Assembly: GCA_023423405.1 (NCBI GenBank)
Contig: JAFAFR010000008.1
Location: 401,799 to 465,798 of the forward strand
Origin: Bacteroidota bacterium
GTDB lineage: Bacteria > Bacteroidota > Bacteroidia > Chitinophagales > Chitinophagaceae
Reading direction: 5' to 3'
Length of the DNA stretch: 64,000 bases
Made by a program: the position numbers and the translations under genes. The notes beneath the pieces are model-generated. The model did not search any database and was not told where the DNA came from. It saw nothing but the letters and a program-made list of their open reading frames with translations. This document shows positions 50,549-60,824 of the stretch, piece after piece. Each line of letters opens with the position of its first letter. The stretch's first letter is position 1.

Positions 50549-53500
50549 ATGTCCGCATGTAGTCTCAGCTTCAGGCGATTGATACCTATGCTCCTGACCG
50601 TCCTGTCGCCCTTCCTGCTACTGGCACAATCCAGGATAATATCCGGTAAGGTTGTTTCCGGCGAAGACGGTAAACCAATGTCCGGTGTCACCATCGAATT
50701 ACTTCCATCCCATACCAGCACGCAGACCGCCGCCGATGGCGTTTTTTCCATTAGTGCGGGTGCCGATACGGCGATTGTCGCCACCTCGGTGGGCTTTGCC
50801 CGGCAGCAACTCCGCCTGGGCGATGGCGCTGTCATTAACTTTACCCTGCTCCATACCAAAAATCTGTTGGATGATGTAGTGGTTGTGGGTTACGGCACAC
50901 AAAAGAAAAGAGACCTCACCGGTTCTGTTTCTTCCATCAGCAATAAGGAGATCAAATCACTGCCAGTACCGAATGCCGGTGAGGCCATGCAGGGCCGTGC
51001 GGCCGGCGTGCAGGTAATTTCATCCGGCGCACCGGGATCCAACGTGGCGTTCCGGATCCGGGGGATCGGGACGATCAACAACAGTGAGCCGCTGCTCGTG
51101 ATCGATGGTGTTCCTTCTGATGCGCCATTGAATACGATCAGTCCGGATGATATCGCTTCCATAGAAGTATTGAAAGATGCGTCCGCAGCGGCCATTTATG
51201 GTTCGCGCGGTGCGAACGGCGTGGTGATCATCACTACCAAAAGAGGCAACAGCGAGGGTAGCCATCTCGAACTGAAAGCCTTTGCCGGTGTGCAGAAAGC
51301 CACCAGCATGGTGCCGTTGCTGAATGCGGGCCAGTTTGCATCACTGCACAATGAAATGATGGCCAACAACGGCCAACCGCAGAACCCGGCCTATGCCGAT
51401 CCAATATCGCTGGGCAAAGGAACCGACTGGATGGGCGCCCTGTTCAGTACAGCTCCTATTCAGAATTATTCACTTTCTTACTATGGCGGATCGGCAAAAT
51501 CCAATTATTATGTGTCTGGCGCAATGCTCGACCAGAAAGGCATTGTGCTGAATACCGGTTATCGCCGTTATACGGTGCAGTTCAATAGTGAATCGCGCGT
51601 GCTGGACTGGCTCAAATTCGGCAATAACCTTACGCTGAACCACGACCGGAAGACCAGCGGTGATTATGATATCCGGAACACGATGGCCGCGCTGCCGGTG
51701 CAGCCGGTTTATAATGCGGACGGGTCATGGTCTGGTCCCGTTGGACAATCCTCCTGGTATGGCGATATCAATAACCCCATCGGCAAAGCAACCATCAATG
51801 AGAATTCAACAAAGGGGTACAATGTTATCGGAAATATTTATGCAGAAGTCAAACTGTTCAAAGACCTGACCTTTAAAACTACCGGTGGTGTACAAGCGCT
51901 GTTCTGGGACAGCCGCAGTTGGGCACCGAAGTACCCATGGGTGCCGATCCCCAATCCGTTGTCCTCGCTCAGTCAGCAATCCAATAAATCACTCACCTGG
52001 TTGTGGGACAACTATTTCACGTACAACAAAACGATCGGAGATCACCGCCTGACCGTGCTGGCGGGAACCAGCGCACAGAACAACCGGTACGACTGGTTGT
52101 CTGCAACAGGAAAGGATTTTGCCAGCGATCACACGCAGCAAATGGGCAACAGCAGCCCGGCCTACCAGACCACCAATGGCAGCGCAAGCGAATGGGCACT
52201 GATGTCTTTTATCGGCCGCGTGAACTATTCCTATAACGACAAATACCTGCTGACCGCAACAGTAAGAAGGGATGGCTCGTCGCGCTTCGGGGAGAATAAC
52301 CGGTGGGGTTGGTTTCCGTCGGCATCCCTGGCCTGGAGAGTTTCGAACGAAGACTTCTACCATTCGGACCTGATCAATGACCTGAAACTGCGGATCGGGT
52401 ATGGCGTGACCGGTAACCAGAACATCGGTAACTATTCCTTTGCTTCGGTACTGCAAACGGTGAACTATAATTTTAACGGGCAGCTCGTGAATGCCGTGGT
52501 GCCGCAGATGATCCCGAATCCCAATGTGAAATGGGAGAGCGTGGAGCAGGCGAATATCGGGGTGGACCTAAGCCTGCTGGAGAGCAGGATCAATATTACG
52601 GCAGATGCCTACGTAAAAAATACGACCGATATGCTGGTGCCGATGTCTGTGCCCATTTCTACAGGCTACTCGGATATTCTCGTGCCTTTCATCAATGCCG
52701 GCAAAGTGCAGAATAAGGGTATTGAACTGACCATCAATTCACGGAACCTGCGTGGTGCATTTGAATGGAACACCAGCTTTAATATCTCCTACAACGAGAA
52801 CAAGATCGTGAGCCTGAACGACAGTGTGCCGATGTTTGCCAGCTTTGGCGGCGGACTGAACCAGAATACAACTATTCAGAATGCGGGACATCCCATCAAT
52901 TCATTTTATGGTTTTGTAACGAATGGTATTTTCCAGAACCAGGCGGAGGTTGACAAATATGCATCGCAGGTTCCCGGTGCTGATCCTTACAACCGCACGT
53001 CAGCCGGCGATATCCGGTTCCGGGATTTGGATAACAATGGCAAGATCGATGACAATGACCGCACTTATATCGGCAACCCGAATCCGAGCCTGATCTTTGC
53101 CATGAACAACAGTTTTGCCTGGAAGGGCATTGATCTCAGTATTTTCCTGCAGGGTGTTTCCGGCAACAAGATCTTTAATGCCAACAGGGTTTACCAGGAA
53201 GGCATGGCCGTAGCGCAGAACCAGACCACCAAAGCGCTGGACCGTTGGACCGGCGAGGGCACGAGCAACAGCATGCCGCGGGCGGTATTCAATGATCCCA
53301 ACAAGAACACCAGGATCTCAGACCGTTTTGTGGAAGACGGATCTTACCTGCGCATCAAGAACATTACCCTCGGTTATACCTTGCCTTCGGAAATTTCCTT
53401 GAAAGCAAAAATGACGACTGCGCGCATTTATTTGTCCTGCCAGAACCTCTACACTTTCACGAAGTATTCCGGTTTCGATCCGGAAGTAGCGGCGACAGGC

Positions 53501-53563
53501 ATCGATTACAACTTGTATCCCGTAACACGCACCATCAGTGCAGGCATCAACCTTGTTTTTTAA
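50549..53563 (+). CDS. SusC/RagA-type TonB-dependent outer-membrane transporter
   Basis: SusC proteins import oligosaccharides across the outer membrane. The 1004-residue protein has a signal peptide (to about LLLAQ), a carboxypeptidase-regulatory-like domain (ISGKVVSGEDGKPMSGVTIE), the TonB-box region DDVVVVGYGTQKKRDLTGS, the plug with LLVIDGVP and KDASAAAIYGSRGANGVVII, and a barrel ending in TISAGINLVF. ATG 50549 is preferred over an in-frame TTG at 50543. It pairs with the SusD gene 18 bases downstream. Confidence 0.95.
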   Translation: MSACSLSFRRLIPMLLTVLSPFLLLAQSRIISGKVVSGEDGKPMSGVTIELLPSHTSTQTAADGVFSISAGADTAIVATSVGFARQQLRLGDGAVINFTLLHTKNLLDDVVVVGYGTQKKRDLTGSVSSISNKEIKSLPVPNAGEAMQGRAAGVQVISSGAPGSNVAFRIRGIGTINNSEPLLVIDGVPSDAPLNTISPDDIASIEVLKDASAAAIYGSRGANGVVIITTKRGNSEGSHLELKAFAGVQKATSMVPLLNAGQFASLHNEMMANNGQPQNPAYADPISLGKGTDWMGALFSTAPIQNYSLSYYGGSAKSNYYVSGAMLDQKGIVLNTGYRRYTVQFNSESRVLDWLKFGNNLTLNHDRKTSGDYDIRNTMAALPVQPVYNADGSWSGPVGQSSWYGDINNPIGKATINENSTKGYNVIGNIYAEVKLFKDLTFKTTGGVQALFWDSRSWAPKYPWVPIPNPLSSLSQQSNKSLTWLWDNYFTYNKTIGDHRLTVLAGTSAQNNRYDWLSATGKDFASDHTQQMGNSSPAYQTTNGSASEWALMSFIGRVNYSYNDKYLLTATVRRDGSSRFGENNRWGWFPSASLAWRVSNEDFYHSDLINDLKLRIGYGVTGNQNIGNYSFASVLQTVNYNFNGQLVNAVVPQMIPNPNVKWESVEQANIGVDLSLLESRINITADAYVKNTTDMLVPMSVPISTGYSDILVPFINAGKVQNKGIELTINSRNLRGAFEWNTSFNISYNENKIVSLNDSVPMFASFGGGLNQNTTIQNAGHPINSFYGFVTNGIFQNQAEVDKYASQVPGADPYNRTSAGDIRFRDLDNNGKIDDNDRTYIGNPNPSLIFAMNNSFAWKGIDLSIFLQGVSGNKIFNANRVYQEGMAVAQNQTTKALDRWTGEGTSNSMPRAVFNDPNKNTRISDRFVEDGSYLRIKNITLGYTLPSEISLKAKMTTARIYLSCQNLYTFTKYSGFDPEVAATGIDYNLYPVTRTISAGINLVF

Positions 53564-53581
53564 GCACTAAAAAAGACACCA

Positions 53582-55054
53582 ATGAAATTCTTCCAATATA
53601 CGGTAATGGCGGGCCTGCTAACGATGAGCTTCGGCTGCAACAAGTACCTCGACAAGGCCCCGCTGGATTCGATCAATACGGCGAATTACTATCAGACCGC
53701 AGACGATGCCATCAATGCCATTAACGGGGCTTACCAGCCGATGCAATGGCCGAAGCTGTACAATCTTCGCATGTGGACCACCGATATCATGGCCGGCAAC
53801 AGTGTGGTAGGTGCGGGCGGCGGCACCGATGGCATTGAAACGCAGGACCTCGCCAATTTCGTAACCACTACCGATAATGCCGCGGCGCTGGATATCTGGC
53901 GGGGACCGGCACCGGGCATATTGCGTTGTAACCTCGTGCTGGAAAATGTGCCGGGCATGAACATCGACGAGAACCTGAAGAACAGGATCATCGGCGAAGC
54001 CAAATTTTTGCGCGCCAGTTATTATTTCGTCCTCGTGCAGTTGTTCGGCGATGTGCCCCTGATCACGAAGGCACAGGTGCCGGGCGATGATTTGCGTCCC
54101 CCGCGCATTCCTAAAGACGAAGTATATGCGCTGATCACCGGTGACTTGAACGACGCTGTCAATTTGTTGCCGGCCAAGGAAACCTATGCCGGGGCAGATA
54201 TCGGGAGGGCGTCCAAAGGTGCTGCCATGGGCATGCTTGCCAAAGTGTACCTGACCCTGGGTGAGTACCAGAAAACGGTTGATCTCTGCCAGCAGGTGGA
54301 AGGCATGGGATATGCGCTGAACGATAATTATTCCGACAACTTTAATCCTGCTACCAAGAATTCGAAAGAGTCGCTGTTCGAGATCCAGTATTTCGGAAAG
54401 ACGAAATACAGTTTCTGGGACAATGAGAACCAGGCATCCTGGGTGAGCACTTTTATGGGTCCCCGGAACTCGAATTTCGTGGGCGGCGGTTATGGCTGGG
54501 ACCAGCCCACGCAGGAATTTGTGGAGGCGTATGAAGCAGGGGATAACCGCAAAGACCAGACGATCCTGTATGAAGGTTGCCCTGATTTTGACGGCAAGCC
54601 CTATCTCGCGTCCTATTCCACCACCGGGTATAACGTACGGAAATTCCTGGTGCCGTTGTCGGTATCGCCCGACTATGACACCAATCCGGCGAATTTTCCT
54701 GTGCTGCGGTTTTCGGATGTATTGCTGATGAAAGCGGAAGCATTAAATGAATTGGGTAAAACAGGAGAAGCAGAAGCGCCGCTGAATAAAGTTAGAAAGC
54801 GTGCCGGACTGGAAGATGTTAATGGGCTCAGCAAGGATGCATTCCGCGAAAAGGTATTGCATGAGCGCCGGATGGAATTGGCTTTTGAAGGGCAGCGGTG
54901 GTTTGATATGATCCGGATCAACAAGGGCCAGTATGCGCTGGACTTCCTGCACGGCATCGGGAAATTGAATGCTGCGCCCAAACACTTGTTGCTGCCGATC
55001 CCGCAGAAAGAGATCGATGCCAATCCCAACCTATTACAAAACCCCGGTTATTGA
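53582..55054 (+). CDS. SusD/RagB-type glycan-binding surface lipoprotein
   Basis: The 490-residue protein has a lipoprotein signal with lipobox SFGC (Cys19) and the SusD architecture: CNKYLDKAPLDSIN at the mature N-terminus, AKFLRASYYFVLVQLFGDVPL with TPR-like helices, and the C-terminal domain with RMELAFEGQRWFDMIRIN and LLLPIPQKEIDANPNL. SusD lies as a lid on SusC and hands over the oligosaccharide. Confidence 0.95.
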   Translation: MKFFQYTVMAGLLTMSFGCNKYLDKAPLDSINTANYYQTADDAINAINGAYQPMQWPKLYNLRMWTTDIMAGNSVVGAGGGTDGIETQDLANFVTTTDNAAALDIWRGPAPGILRCNLVLENVPGMNIDENLKNRIIGEAKFLRASYYFVLVQLFGDVPLITKAQVPGDDLRPPRIPKDEVYALITGDLNDAVNLLPAKETYAGADIGRASKGAAMGMLAKVYLTLGEYQKTVDLCQQVEGMGYALNDNYSDNFNPATKNSKESLFEIQYFGKTKYSFWDNENQASWVSTFMGPRNSNFVGGGYGWDQPTQEFVEAYEAGDNRKDQTILYEGCPDFDGKPYLASYSTTGYNVRKFLVPLSVSPDYDTNPANFPVLRFSDVLLMKAEALNELGKTGEAEAPLNKVRKRAGLEDVNGLSKDAFREKVLHERRMELAFEGQRWFDMIRINKGQYALDFLHGIGKLNAAPKHLLLPIPQKEIDANPNLLQNPGY

Positions 55055-55082
55055 TCCTCCCCACCCCTGTAAAAAGACTACC

Positions 55083-56534
55083 ATGAAAAAACTTCCCATC
55101 ATAGTTTTCCTGCTTTCAACGATCAGCCTGCTCACCTGGTCTTCCTGCATGAAGCACAATGATCCCGAATTCGATAAAGGAAATACGCCGCTGGCGATCA
55201 CTGCGTCGACGAACACCGTGGTGCTGGAACAAAAAAATGCGTCCACCGACGCCCTGGCCTTTGCCTGGACTACAGGTACGAACCACGGCACGGATGCCGG
55301 CATCAGCTATATTTTCCAACTGGCAAAAGAAGGTGATGACTTCACGAATGCCATCACCGAGAACCTGGGAAAGGCTGCCTATTCACGTGTTTTCTCGAAT
55401 GCAGCGCTGAATGACTCGCTGCTGAAGCACTGGGATGCAACACCCGGTACGCCGATTGTACTGCAGGCAAGGGTAATTGCCATCGTGGATGCAGCAGGCA
55501 TTGCAGCCGATACTGCCGCCACTGTTACATTGACCGCAACACCCTACCAGCCGGCATCTGCAACCCTGTACCTGATCGGCGATGCATCCCCCAATGGCTG
55601 GGACAATGGCAGCGCGACACCCATGACACCGTCAGCAACCGATGCCACCACTTTTACCTGGCAGGGATCATTGAAAAGCGGTGAACTGAAATTTATTACG
55701 ACCCTCGGCCAGTTCCTGCCCAGCTATAACAGGGGCGCCGATGAAGGACATCTCGTGTACCGGACTGAAGACGGTCAGCCTGATAACAAATTTGTGATCA
55801 ATACACCTGGTGTCTATAATATCACGCTGAGCCTGCTGGACCTGACGATCAATATTAAGCCATCGGAATTTCCACCTTATACCCGGTTGTGGATGCTGGG
55901 TGATGCCGTGCCTACCGGCTGGAACATTGATAATCCTTCCGAAATGCGGGTGGACTCTTCCAACCTCTTTGTGTTCCGTTACAACGAAGTACTGAAAGCA
56001 GGAGAGTTCAAGATCCCGACGGCAACCGGCAATTTCAATACCGATTATTACATGCCGCTCACGAATCACCCCGCGATCACCGAAAGCGGCGTACAACTCG
56101 TGCCGGGTGGCAGTCCCGATAACAAATGGCAGATCACTAATCCCGGTCCCTATAAAATCATGCTTGACATGCAGCACATGACCATTGACATCAAGCCCTT
56201 TACTCCCTATACTAAAATCTGGATGGTGGGCGATGCCACGCCGGCCGGCTGGAATATCGACAATCCCACGCCATTGGTAGCGGATCCAACAGACCCTTAT
56301 GTATTTTCCTATACCGGGCCGTTGACAGCGGGAGAATTCAAATTTCCGCTGGGAACCGGGAACTGGGGCGGAGATTATTTCATGCCCGTGAAAAATCATC
56401 CCGACCTGGGCATTACACAGATGAAATTTGTGGCGAAGGGCGATCCCGATTACAAGTGGCAGGTGACCACACCGGGCAATTACAAAATCGTGATCAACCA
56501 ATTGTACGAGACCATTACGATAACCAAGCAATAG
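55083..56534 (+). CDS. SusE/SusF-like glycan-binding lipoprotein with three tandem binding modules
   Basis: The 483-residue protein has a lipoprotein signal (lipobox WSSC, Cys22), an N-terminal SusE-type Ig-like domain (ITASTNTVVLEQKNASTDAL) and three repeats of about 100 residues that start LYLIGDASPNGWDN, LWMLGDAVPTGWNIDN and IWMVGDATPAGWNIDN. Each ends in a strand of the NITLSLLDLTINIK type. These are SusE/F carbohydrate-binding modules. ATG 55083 is the start of the signal; the frame extends back to 54969, but only over susD coding sequence. Confidence 0.9.
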   Translation: MKKLPIIVFLLSTISLLTWSSCMKHNDPEFDKGNTPLAITASTNTVVLEQKNASTDALAFAWTTGTNHGTDAGISYIFQLAKEGDDFTNAITENLGKAAYSRVFSNAALNDSLLKHWDATPGTPIVLQARVIAIVDAAGIAADTAATVTLTATPYQPASATLYLIGDASPNGWDNGSATPMTPSATDATTFTWQGSLKSGELKFITTLGQFLPSYNRGADEGHLVYRTEDGQPDNKFVINTPGVYNITLSLLDLTINIKPSEFPPYTRLWMLGDAVPTGWNIDNPSEMRVDSSNLFVFRYNEVLKAGEFKIPTATGNFNTDYYMPLTNHPAITESGVQLVPGGSPDNKWQITNPGPYKIMLDMQHMTIDIKPFTPYTKIWMVGDATPAGWNIDNPTPLVADPTDPYVFSYTGPLTAGEFKFPLGTGNWGGDYFMPVKNHPDLGITQMKFVAKGDPDYKWQVTTPGNYKIVINQLYETITITKQ

Positions 56535-56539
56535 TGTAG

Positions 56540-58291
56540 ATGAAGTGGATTCTTTCAGGATGTATGCTGCTGGCTGTTCTGGCCGGCTGCAAAAAAGACA
56601 GTCCCTCCAACAATCCAATAACCTATGGGCAGAGCGCTTACCAGGTTGATCTGTTTACCGACAAGGCCGCCTATAACCCCGGCGATCCGGTAAACTTCAC
56701 GATCAGCAAAGCGCTGCCGGAAACCGTAAAAGTGCGCTACCGGCAGCAGAGCAACACACTCCGGGAGGATGCCCTGACGGGCGTTTCCTGGGAGTGGGTT
56801 GCGCCTGCGGGGGATCATACCGGTTACCTGGTGGATCTGTACGAAAGGGTGGGTGACAGTGATAAGGTTTATGGCAGTATTGCAGTGGATGTTTCGAGTG
56901 ACTGGGCCAGGTTTCCGCGATATGGATTTTTGTCCGCCTTCGGCCAGATGAGCAATGATGCGATTGAAAAAGTGGTGGCCAACCTGAACCGGCATCACAT
57001 CAACGGGCTGCAATTCCAGGACTGGCATTTCAAGCATCACCAGCCACTGGCGGGGTCGGCGACGAACCCGGCGGATAACTGGAAGGATGTAGCCAACCGC
57101 GACAATTACCGCAGCACGGTGGATGGCTATATCACGGCGGCGCATAACCGCAATATGAAGGCCATGTTCTATAACCTGGCAATGGGAGTGTTAAACGATG
57201 CCGCGGCGGACGGTGTACAGGAACAATGGTATATGTTTAAAGACCAGTCCCATGGCACGAAGGACCTGCATCCTTTGCCAAAACCACCCTTTAAAAGTGA
57301 TATCTTTCTCATCGACCCCTCCAACACCGCGTGGCAGCAATATATCGCGGCAAGGAATAACGACGTCTACAGTGTATTTGATTTTGACGGTTTTCATATT
57401 GATCAGTTGGGAGACCGGGGTGCTGAATACAACTATGCAGGAGCCGGCATCAACCTTGCCGCAGGTTATGGGCCCTTTGTGGAAGCGATGAAGGCAGCGG
57501 CGCCCGGGAAAAAACTGGTGATGAATGCTGTGAACCAGTATGGGCAGCAGAACAGCATCGCAGCAGCGCCGGTGGATTTTTTGTATACCGAAGTATGGTC
57601 GCCGAATGAAGGGTACAAGGACCTGGCGACCATTATTCAGAACAATGAGCTGTATTCCGGTGGTGCTAAGCAAACGGTGCTGGCAGCCTATATGGATTAT
57701 GCTGTGGCCGATAACCAGGGTTATTTCAATACACCCGGGGTATTGCTGACCGATGCCGTGATCTTTGCTTTCGGCGGCGCGCACCTCGAACTGGGCGAGC
57801 ATATGCTGGGAAAGGAATATTTTCCCAACAACAATCTCCGGATGAAAGACGATCTGAAGCAGGCAATGGTGCGTTATTACGATTTTATGGTGGGGTATGA
57901 GAACCTGCTGCGGGATGGCGGTACATTTAACACTGTGTTGCTGAGTTGTACCAATGGAAAAATGGTGCTGAACAACTGGCCGCCGCAGTCGGGCAGTGTT
58001 TCCGTGGTGGCGAAAGACCTGGGGAACAAGCAGGTGCTGCACCTGATCAATTTTGCGAATGCATCACACCTGAACTGGCGCGATACAAATGGCAACCAGG
58101 CCACGCCGGTGACGATAAAGGCCGCAGCCCTGCAATTCAATTCGGCGAAACCGGTGACGAAAATCTGGGTGGCATCTCCCGATGCGGATTATGGCGTTGC
58201 ACATCCTGTAGCGTTTACGCAGAACGGCAATACCGTTAATTTCAGCCTGCCTGCATTGCAGTACTGGAGCATGGTGGTGATCGAAAATTAA
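56540..58291 (+). CDS. GH66 dextranase or cycloisomaltooligosaccharide glucanotransferase-like lipoprotein
   Basis: GH66 enzymes cut alpha-1,6-glucan (dextran) endo-wise, and some cyclise the product. The 583-residue protein has a lipobox LAGC (Cys17), an N-terminal beta domain and the catalytic barrel. The nucleophile is predicted as Asp288 in GFHIDQLGDRG and the acid/base as Glu351 in FLYTEVWSPN; spacing (63) is close to that in Streptococcus mutans dextranase. A C-terminal beta domain follows. Without an inserted CBM35, which CITases usually carry, simple endo-dextranase activity is more likely. Confidence 0.9.
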   Translation: MKWILSGCMLLAVLAGCKKDSPSNNPITYGQSAYQVDLFTDKAAYNPGDPVNFTISKALPETVKVRYRQQSNTLREDALTGVSWEWVAPAGDHTGYLVDLYERVGDSDKVYGSIAVDVSSDWARFPRYGFLSAFGQMSNDAIEKVVANLNRHHINGLQFQDWHFKHHQPLAGSATNPADNWKDVANRDNYRSTVDGYITAAHNRNMKAMFYNLAMGVLNDAAADGVQEQWYMFKDQSHGTKDLHPLPKPPFKSDIFLIDPSNTAWQQYIAARNNDVYSVFDFDGFHIDQLGDRGAEYNYAGAGINLAAGYGPFVEAMKAAAPGKKLVMNAVNQYGQQNSIAAAPVDFLYTEVWSPNEGYKDLATIIQNNELYSGGAKQTVLAAYMDYAVADNQGYFNTPGVLLTDAVIFAFGGAHLELGEHMLGKEYFPNNNLRMKDDLKQAMVRYYDFMVGYENLLRDGGTFNTVLLSCTNGKMVLNNWPPQSGSVSVVAKDLGNKQVLHLINFANASHLNWRDTNGNQATPVTIKAAALQFNSAKPVTKIWVASPDADYGVAHPVAFTQNGNTVNFSLPALQYWSMVVIEN

Positions 58292-60820
58292 ATGAACATG
58301 AAAAAAAATACCTGGCTGACCGGACTGTTGCTGTTGTTAGTGGCGGTTGCCGCGCAAGGGCAAAACTGGCAGAAGTCCGGCGATTGCATTTCTTATACCA
58401 TTAACGGCAGCACCGTGGAATTTCATACCACCAGCAAGGCAAAGCTTTCCGTAAAATTCAATAGTGGAAGTGTGGTCAAGATCTGGTATGATCCAAAAGG
58501 AGTGTTCAAAAGGCACAATGAATCTTTTGCCGTGATCAATGAGAACCTTGAGCTGCTCAACGATCTTAAGGTGGAAGAGCAGGCACAGAGTTATGAGATC
58601 TTCACTGCCAAATTAAGGTTGCGGGTAAACAAACATCCCCTGCAGGTGCAGATCTTCGACAAATACCAGAAACTGTTGCTGGCCGATTACAAGGACCTGG
58701 GTCATGTGAACGAAGGCAAGGCAACAGCAGCATTCAAGACCCTGCGCAGCGATGAACATTTCCTGGGGCTCGGCGAAAAATCCGGTCCCCTCGACCGAAG
58801 AGGCAGAAGCTATAAGATGTGGAACAGCGATAAGCCCTGTTATGGCGTGAATGAGGATCCCCTGTACAAGAGCATCCCGTTTTTCATGAGCAGTTATCGT
58901 TACGGTATTTTTTTCGACAATACCTATAAAACACAATTTAAATTCGGAACAGCCTCAGATGAGTACTATTCTTTTGAAACGCCGGATGGCGAGATGGTGT
59001 ATTATTTCATCTATGGCAATGATTACAAACAGATCATTGAACAGTACACGCAGTTGACTGGGAAACCCATCATGCCGCCCGACTGGGCTTTTGGATTCTC
59101 GCAGTGCCGGGGACTATATACCAATGAAAAACTGGCCAGGAGCATAGCGGCGGAATTCCGGAAAAGAAAGATCCCCTGTGATATCATCTACCAGGATATC
59201 GGCTGGACGAACGGCCTGCAGGATTTCAACTGGCACAAGGATAAATACACCAATCCGAAAGGAATGGTGAGCTATCTCGATTCACTGGGTTTCAAAATGA
59301 TTTTGTCGCAGGACCCGGTGGTCTCGCAGGCGACGCAGCAGCAGTGGCGGGAAGCAGATTCACTGGGCTATTTCGCCATCGATACCGGCACGGGAAAAAC
59401 CTACGACATGCCCTGGCCCTGGGGCGGCAATTGCGGCGTGGTGGACTTTACCAATCCCGCCGTGGCCGACTGGTGGGGAAAGCAACAGCAGAAACCGCTC
59501 GACGATGGCGTGCGCGGGTTCTGGACCGATATGGGGGAACCCGCCTGGAGCAATGAAGATGCGACCGAACGCCTGCGCATGAAACATTATCTCGGCATGC
59601 ACGACGAGATCCACAACGTGTATGGTCTCAGTTGGGATAAGGTAGTGAAGGAGCAATTTGAAAAACGCAATCCCAACAAACGCATCTTCCAAATGACACG
59701 CGCCGCCTATGCAGGATTGCAGCGCTACACTTTCGGCTGGTCGGGCGATTCGGGCAATGGCGACAATGTGCTGGACGGTTGGAGCAGGCTGGCCAACCAG
59801 ATCCCGGTGAGTGTGTCTGCGGGGATGGGCGTGTTGCCATTCTGGGCCTGCGATATCTCCGGGTATTGCGGTGATGTGAAAGATTATCCCGCTATGACGG
59901 AACTGTACACCCGGTGGATGCAGTTCGGCGTTTTCAATCCCCTGAGCCGTGCGCACCACGAAGGTGACAATGCCGTGGAGCCCTGGCTGTTTGGAAAAGA
60001 GGCGGAGGAGATCTGCCGGAAAGCGATAGAACTGAAATACCGGCTGTTTCCCTATATCTACACTTATGCCCGCGAAGCACATGAAAAAGGATGGCCGTTG
60101 ATGCGGGCGCTGATCCTGGAATATCCCGAAGATGAAAACGCCTTTAAAGTGGATGATGAATTTATGTTTGGTCGCGAACTGCTGGTAGCGCCGGTGGTGA
60201 AGAAGGGTGCGGTGAGCCGCAATGTTTACCTGCCCGAAGGTGACTGGATTGATTTCAATGACGGGAAGACAGTGTATGCCGGGGGACAGGTGATCAGTTA
60301 TCCCGCGCCGCTGGCCGTAACACCCATCTTTGTGCGCAGGGGATCGATCATTCCCATGATGCCCGTAATGCAACACATCGGGCAGGAAAAAAATTATCCT
60401 TTGTTTGCAGAGATCTTTCCTTACGACAATAAAGAGGAAGCAACGTTCACAGTGTATGAAGATGATGGCCATTCATTGGGCTACCAGAAAAATGAATATG
60501 GCAATCTGAAGTTTTCCTGCCAGAAAGCGGGAAGCAATTACGAGGTGAGTATTGTTGCTTCCGCGCAGAATGGTTTTGTGCAAAATACGCGACGCAATAT
60601 TGTGCTGAGACTGCACCTGAACAGCAGGCCTGCCGGTGTTGGTTTTGGAAAAACGGTAATGAAATCAGTTGCCCCTGCAGCGCTGGAAACAGCCATACAT
60701 GCAGAAACAACCTCAACCGGCTGGAGTTGGAACGAGAAGGCAAAAATCTGCACCATTAAATTGCCCGCCGGCAAAGCCAATGCACCCATAATGATCAATT
60801 TCCCCGCAACAGCAAAATAA
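58292..60820 (+). CDS. GH31 alpha-glucosidase
   Basis: The 842-residue protein has a signal peptide (cut near AAQGQ), an N-terminal beta domain, the GH31 barrel and two C-terminal beta domains. The nucleophile Asp413 lies in GFWTDMGEPAW and the acid/base Asp486 in FGWSGDSGNGDN. It should release glucose from the non-reducing end of isomalto-oligosaccharides in the periplasm; no lipobox is present. The ATG follows the GH66 stop directly, with no gap; Met3 (58298) is an alternative start. Alpha-xylosidase activity is a less likely alternative given the GH66 neighbour. Confidence 0.92.
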   Translation: MNMKKNTWLTGLLLLLVAVAAQGQNWQKSGDCISYTINGSTVEFHTTSKAKLSVKFNSGSVVKIWYDPKGVFKRHNESFAVINENLELLNDLKVEEQAQSYEIFTAKLRLRVNKHPLQVQIFDKYQKLLLADYKDLGHVNEGKATAAFKTLRSDEHFLGLGEKSGPLDRRGRSYKMWNSDKPCYGVNEDPLYKSIPFFMSSYRYGIFFDNTYKTQFKFGTASDEYYSFETPDGEMVYYFIYGNDYKQIIEQYTQLTGKPIMPPDWAFGFSQCRGLYTNEKLARSIAAEFRKRKIPCDIIYQDIGWTNGLQDFNWHKDKYTNPKGMVSYLDSLGFKMILSQDPVVSQATQQQWREADSLGYFAIDTGTGKTYDMPWPWGGNCGVVDFTNPAVADWWGKQQQKPLDDGVRGFWTDMGEPAWSNEDATERLRMKHYLGMHDEIHNVYGLSWDKVVKEQFEKRNPNKRIFQMTRAAYAGLQRYTFGWSGDSGNGDNVLDGWSRLANQIPVSVSAGMGVLPFWACDISGYCGDVKDYPAMTELYTRWMQFGVFNPLSRAHHEGDNAVEPWLFGKEAEEICRKAIELKYRLFPYIYTYAREAHEKGWPLMRALILEYPEDENAFKVDDEFMFGRELLVAPVVKKGAVSRNVYLPEGDWIDFNDGKTVYAGGQVISYPAPLAVTPIFVRRGSIIPMMPVMQHIGQEKNYPLFAEIFPYDNKEEATFTVYEDDGHSLGYQKNEYGNLKFSCQKAGSNYEVSIVASAQNGFVQNTRRNIVLRLHLNSRPAGVGFGKTVMKSVAPAALETAIHAETTSTGWSWNEKAKICTIKLPAGKANAPIMINFPATAK

Positions 60821-60824
60821 TCTG

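Noticed and set aside
54969..55082. Longer N-terminus for the SusE-like protein
   Set aside because: The lipoprotein signal begins at 55083; a longer start would hide it, and most of the extension is susD coding sequence.
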